64,000 nt of DNA from Ascaphus truei (taxonomy: Eukaryota; Chordata; Amphibia; Anura; Ascaphidae): positions 38,950,960-39,014,959 of the forward strand of contig CM071568.1 of assembly GCA_036426205.1 (NCBI GenBank), in the 5' to 3' direction. Below, in pieces: positions 62,661 to 64,000 of this stretch. The notes beneath the pieces were generated by a model. The model saw only the letters and a list, made by a program, of their open reading frames with translations. It had not been told where the DNA came from and searched no databases. Within the stretch, counting starts at the first letter, position 1. Each line of letters opens with the position of its first letter. The position numbers and the translations under genes are program-made.

Positions 62661-63340
62661 CGCGATGCAGGGAAGATGCGGTAGCAGATGAGGATTTGTA
62701 GAATGCCGGGGGGTTGGGCTTTTAGAGTATGCCAGCCGGGCCGCAGGGGATTGGTTAAAGGATGCTGGGGGCGGGGCTTTGTAGGATGTCGGGCTGGAGG
62801 AATGAGCTGGTGTGTGTGTTCCCGCGCGGTGCATTGTGCGTTCCCGGCCTGCGGTGGGAGAGAGGGAGGCGGATGGAGAGCCGGAAAGTGGGAGGAGGGA
62901 TCACAGGGGGGGCACCTGCCGCCGCCAAAGGGGAATCATTAAATAAGAATATAGATCCTGTGAGTAAGAGCCGCGTCACAGCCTCGCGCTTCCCGTGTGT
63001 ACGGGTAAGGGGGTGAGCCGCCGGGAAGAGGTGTGGGGGGAAGGCCGGGGGCACCGGCACTGGCGGGGTTAACCCCCTGCCAGCCGCCGTCATCTTCCTT
63101 CCCGAGGGGTTAGGAAGAACCCAGGAGAGACCTCTGCAGCGCCTTTAACAGTCCCAGGGCCTGGGGCCCAGTGCAGCAATAATACCAAGTCCTACTCTGC
63201 CACATATATACCCCCCTGCTCTATGCAATACCCTTTAACTGCACTGATTCATTATATATCCCCAAACCCCACCTCATATACCCCCAACCATGCTCCCTGC
63301 CCAATTACATTCACCCTTACTGCACTCATTCATAATATAA
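62660..63340. other. GC-rich intergenic stretch, unassigned
   Basis: CpG-containing, G-rich DNA to about 63120, possibly the interior of copy C, followed by unremarkable sequence. Local inverted repeats occur (GGGGTTAACCCC at 63065-63076). I see no exon. Confidence 0.4.
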
Positions 63341-63344
63341 GGAT

Positions 63345-63405
63345 AGTGTGCGTGGCTCTGTGTGTGTGTGTGGCTCTGTGTGTGTGTGGCTCTGTGTGTG
63401 TGTGG

Positions 63406-63455
<50 letters not shown>

Positions 63456-63892
63456 GACCCTGTGTGTGTGTGGCTCTGTGGCTGTGTGTGGCTCTATGGG
63501 GGCTGTGTGTGTGGGTGTGTGTGTGAGTGTGTGTGGGTGTGTGCCCGGCTGTGTGTGGTTGTGTGTGTCTCTGCTTGCTGTGAGTGTGGCTGTGTGTGTG
63601 GCTCTGTGTGTGTGGGCTCTGTGTGTGTGGCTCTGTGTGTGTGGCTCTGTGTGTAATGGCTGTGTGTGTGGGCTCGTGTTTGGGCTCTGTGTGTATGGCT
63701 GTGTGTGTGTGGCTCTGTGTGTGTGTGTGTGGCTCTGTGTGTGTGTGGCTCTGTGTGTGTCAGTGTCTCTGTGTGTGTGTCAGTGTCTCTGTGTGTGTGT
63801 GTCAGTGTCTCTGTGTGTGTGTGTGTGTGTCTCTGTGTGTGTGTCCTGTGTCTCTCTGTGGTTGTGTCTGTCTCTGTGTGTGTGTGTGTGTG

Positions 63893-63946
<54 letters not shown>

Positions 63947-64000
63947 GTGTCTGTGTGTGTCAGTGTCTCTGTGTGTGTGTGTCAGTGTCTCTGTGTTTGT
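63345..64000. repeat. GT-rich satellite with GGCTCTGTGTGT units
   Basis: GTGTGT runs are punctuated by GGCTCTGTGTGTGTGT units (to about 63745) and then by CAGTGTCTCTGTGTGTGT units (63745-64000). Uninterrupted GT runs lie near 63410-63450 and 63895-63940. The array continues past the window edge. Confidence 0.95.

Noticed and set aside
62660..63120. CpG island or promoter of a host gene
   Set aside because: The region follows directly from a hAT MITE end and resembles element interior. No first exon with a donor and plausible start was convincing.
36591..64000. Exons of RSPO2, the expected neighbour beyond the EIF3E 3' end in vertebrates
   Set aside because: I found no furin-like cysteine-rich or signal-peptide exon with splice sites. 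The human gap is larger than this window's intergenic part.

Overview
This is eukaryotic, vertebrate nuclear DNA: long GT-AG introns, AT-rich background and dense interspersed repeats. The only host protein-coding gene I can support is the 3' two-thirds of EIF3E (INT6, subunit e of translation initiation factor eIF3) on the + strand. Ten consecutive coding exons run from 789 to the stop codon at 36449-36451, followed by a short 3' UTR with AATAAA at 36558. All nine introns are GT-AG and the reading frame is open throughout. The 5' exons (roughly the first 107 residues) lie left of the window. The repeat content (L2/CR1-type LINE, CORE/MIR-like tRNA-derived SINEs, a DIRS-like element, many hAT and mariner MITEs, and foldback repeats of the 'tggccaactccagtcctcaag' kind) suggests an amphibian, most likely a frog. 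That is inference from repeat style and protein similarity, not a species identification.

Layout. 1-788 is intron. 789-1180 holds two exons. 1181-7126 is an intron carrying a 183-bp foldback MITE, a composite element of about 1.4 kb (3466-4903) with inverted ends around a promoter-motif repeat, a minisatellite and CA/GT microsatellites, and a clean hAT MITE (5359-5670) with an 8-bp target duplication. 7127-8820 holds two exons flanking a mariner-type MITE. 8821-18880 is a 10-kb intron, mostly a decayed DIRS-like retrotransposon (about 12595-18712). 18881-19447 holds two exons. 19448-28944 is a 9.5-kb intron with a CpG-rich promoter-motif repeat, a nearly full-length but broken L2/CR1 LINE (19944-23691) that was itself hit by a mariner MITE and a hAT element, and a polypurine/CA tract. 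28945-36451 holds the last four exons, with a second mariner MITE copy and a 474-bp MITE with perfect 24-bp inverted ends.

36.6-64 kb is intergenic. By vertebrate synteny it should lead toward RSPO2, but no RSPO2 exon is visible. It contains an RTE-like LINE remnant, a 322-bp near-perfect palindrome, two MITEs with degenerate telomere-like (CCCTAA) tracts, a TTAA-flanked composite element (47085-48102), a solo LTR (49272-50202), CORE-SINEs, two hAT MITEs with perfect target duplications, a degenerate tandem repeat split by a SINE, and a terminal GT-rich satellite.

The least familiar material is a pair of minus-strand LTR-type elements about 10 kb apart (about 51000-53696 and 60197-62525). 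Each has an LTR-like end, a shared 18-nt primer-binding-like segment and an ORF encoding the same four-cysteine zinc-ribbon-like motif (CPxC, 13 residues, CxxC) that I cannot assign to a known family. One copy has an early stop codon. Nothing in the window suggests a bacterial-type operon, CRISPR array or defence island.
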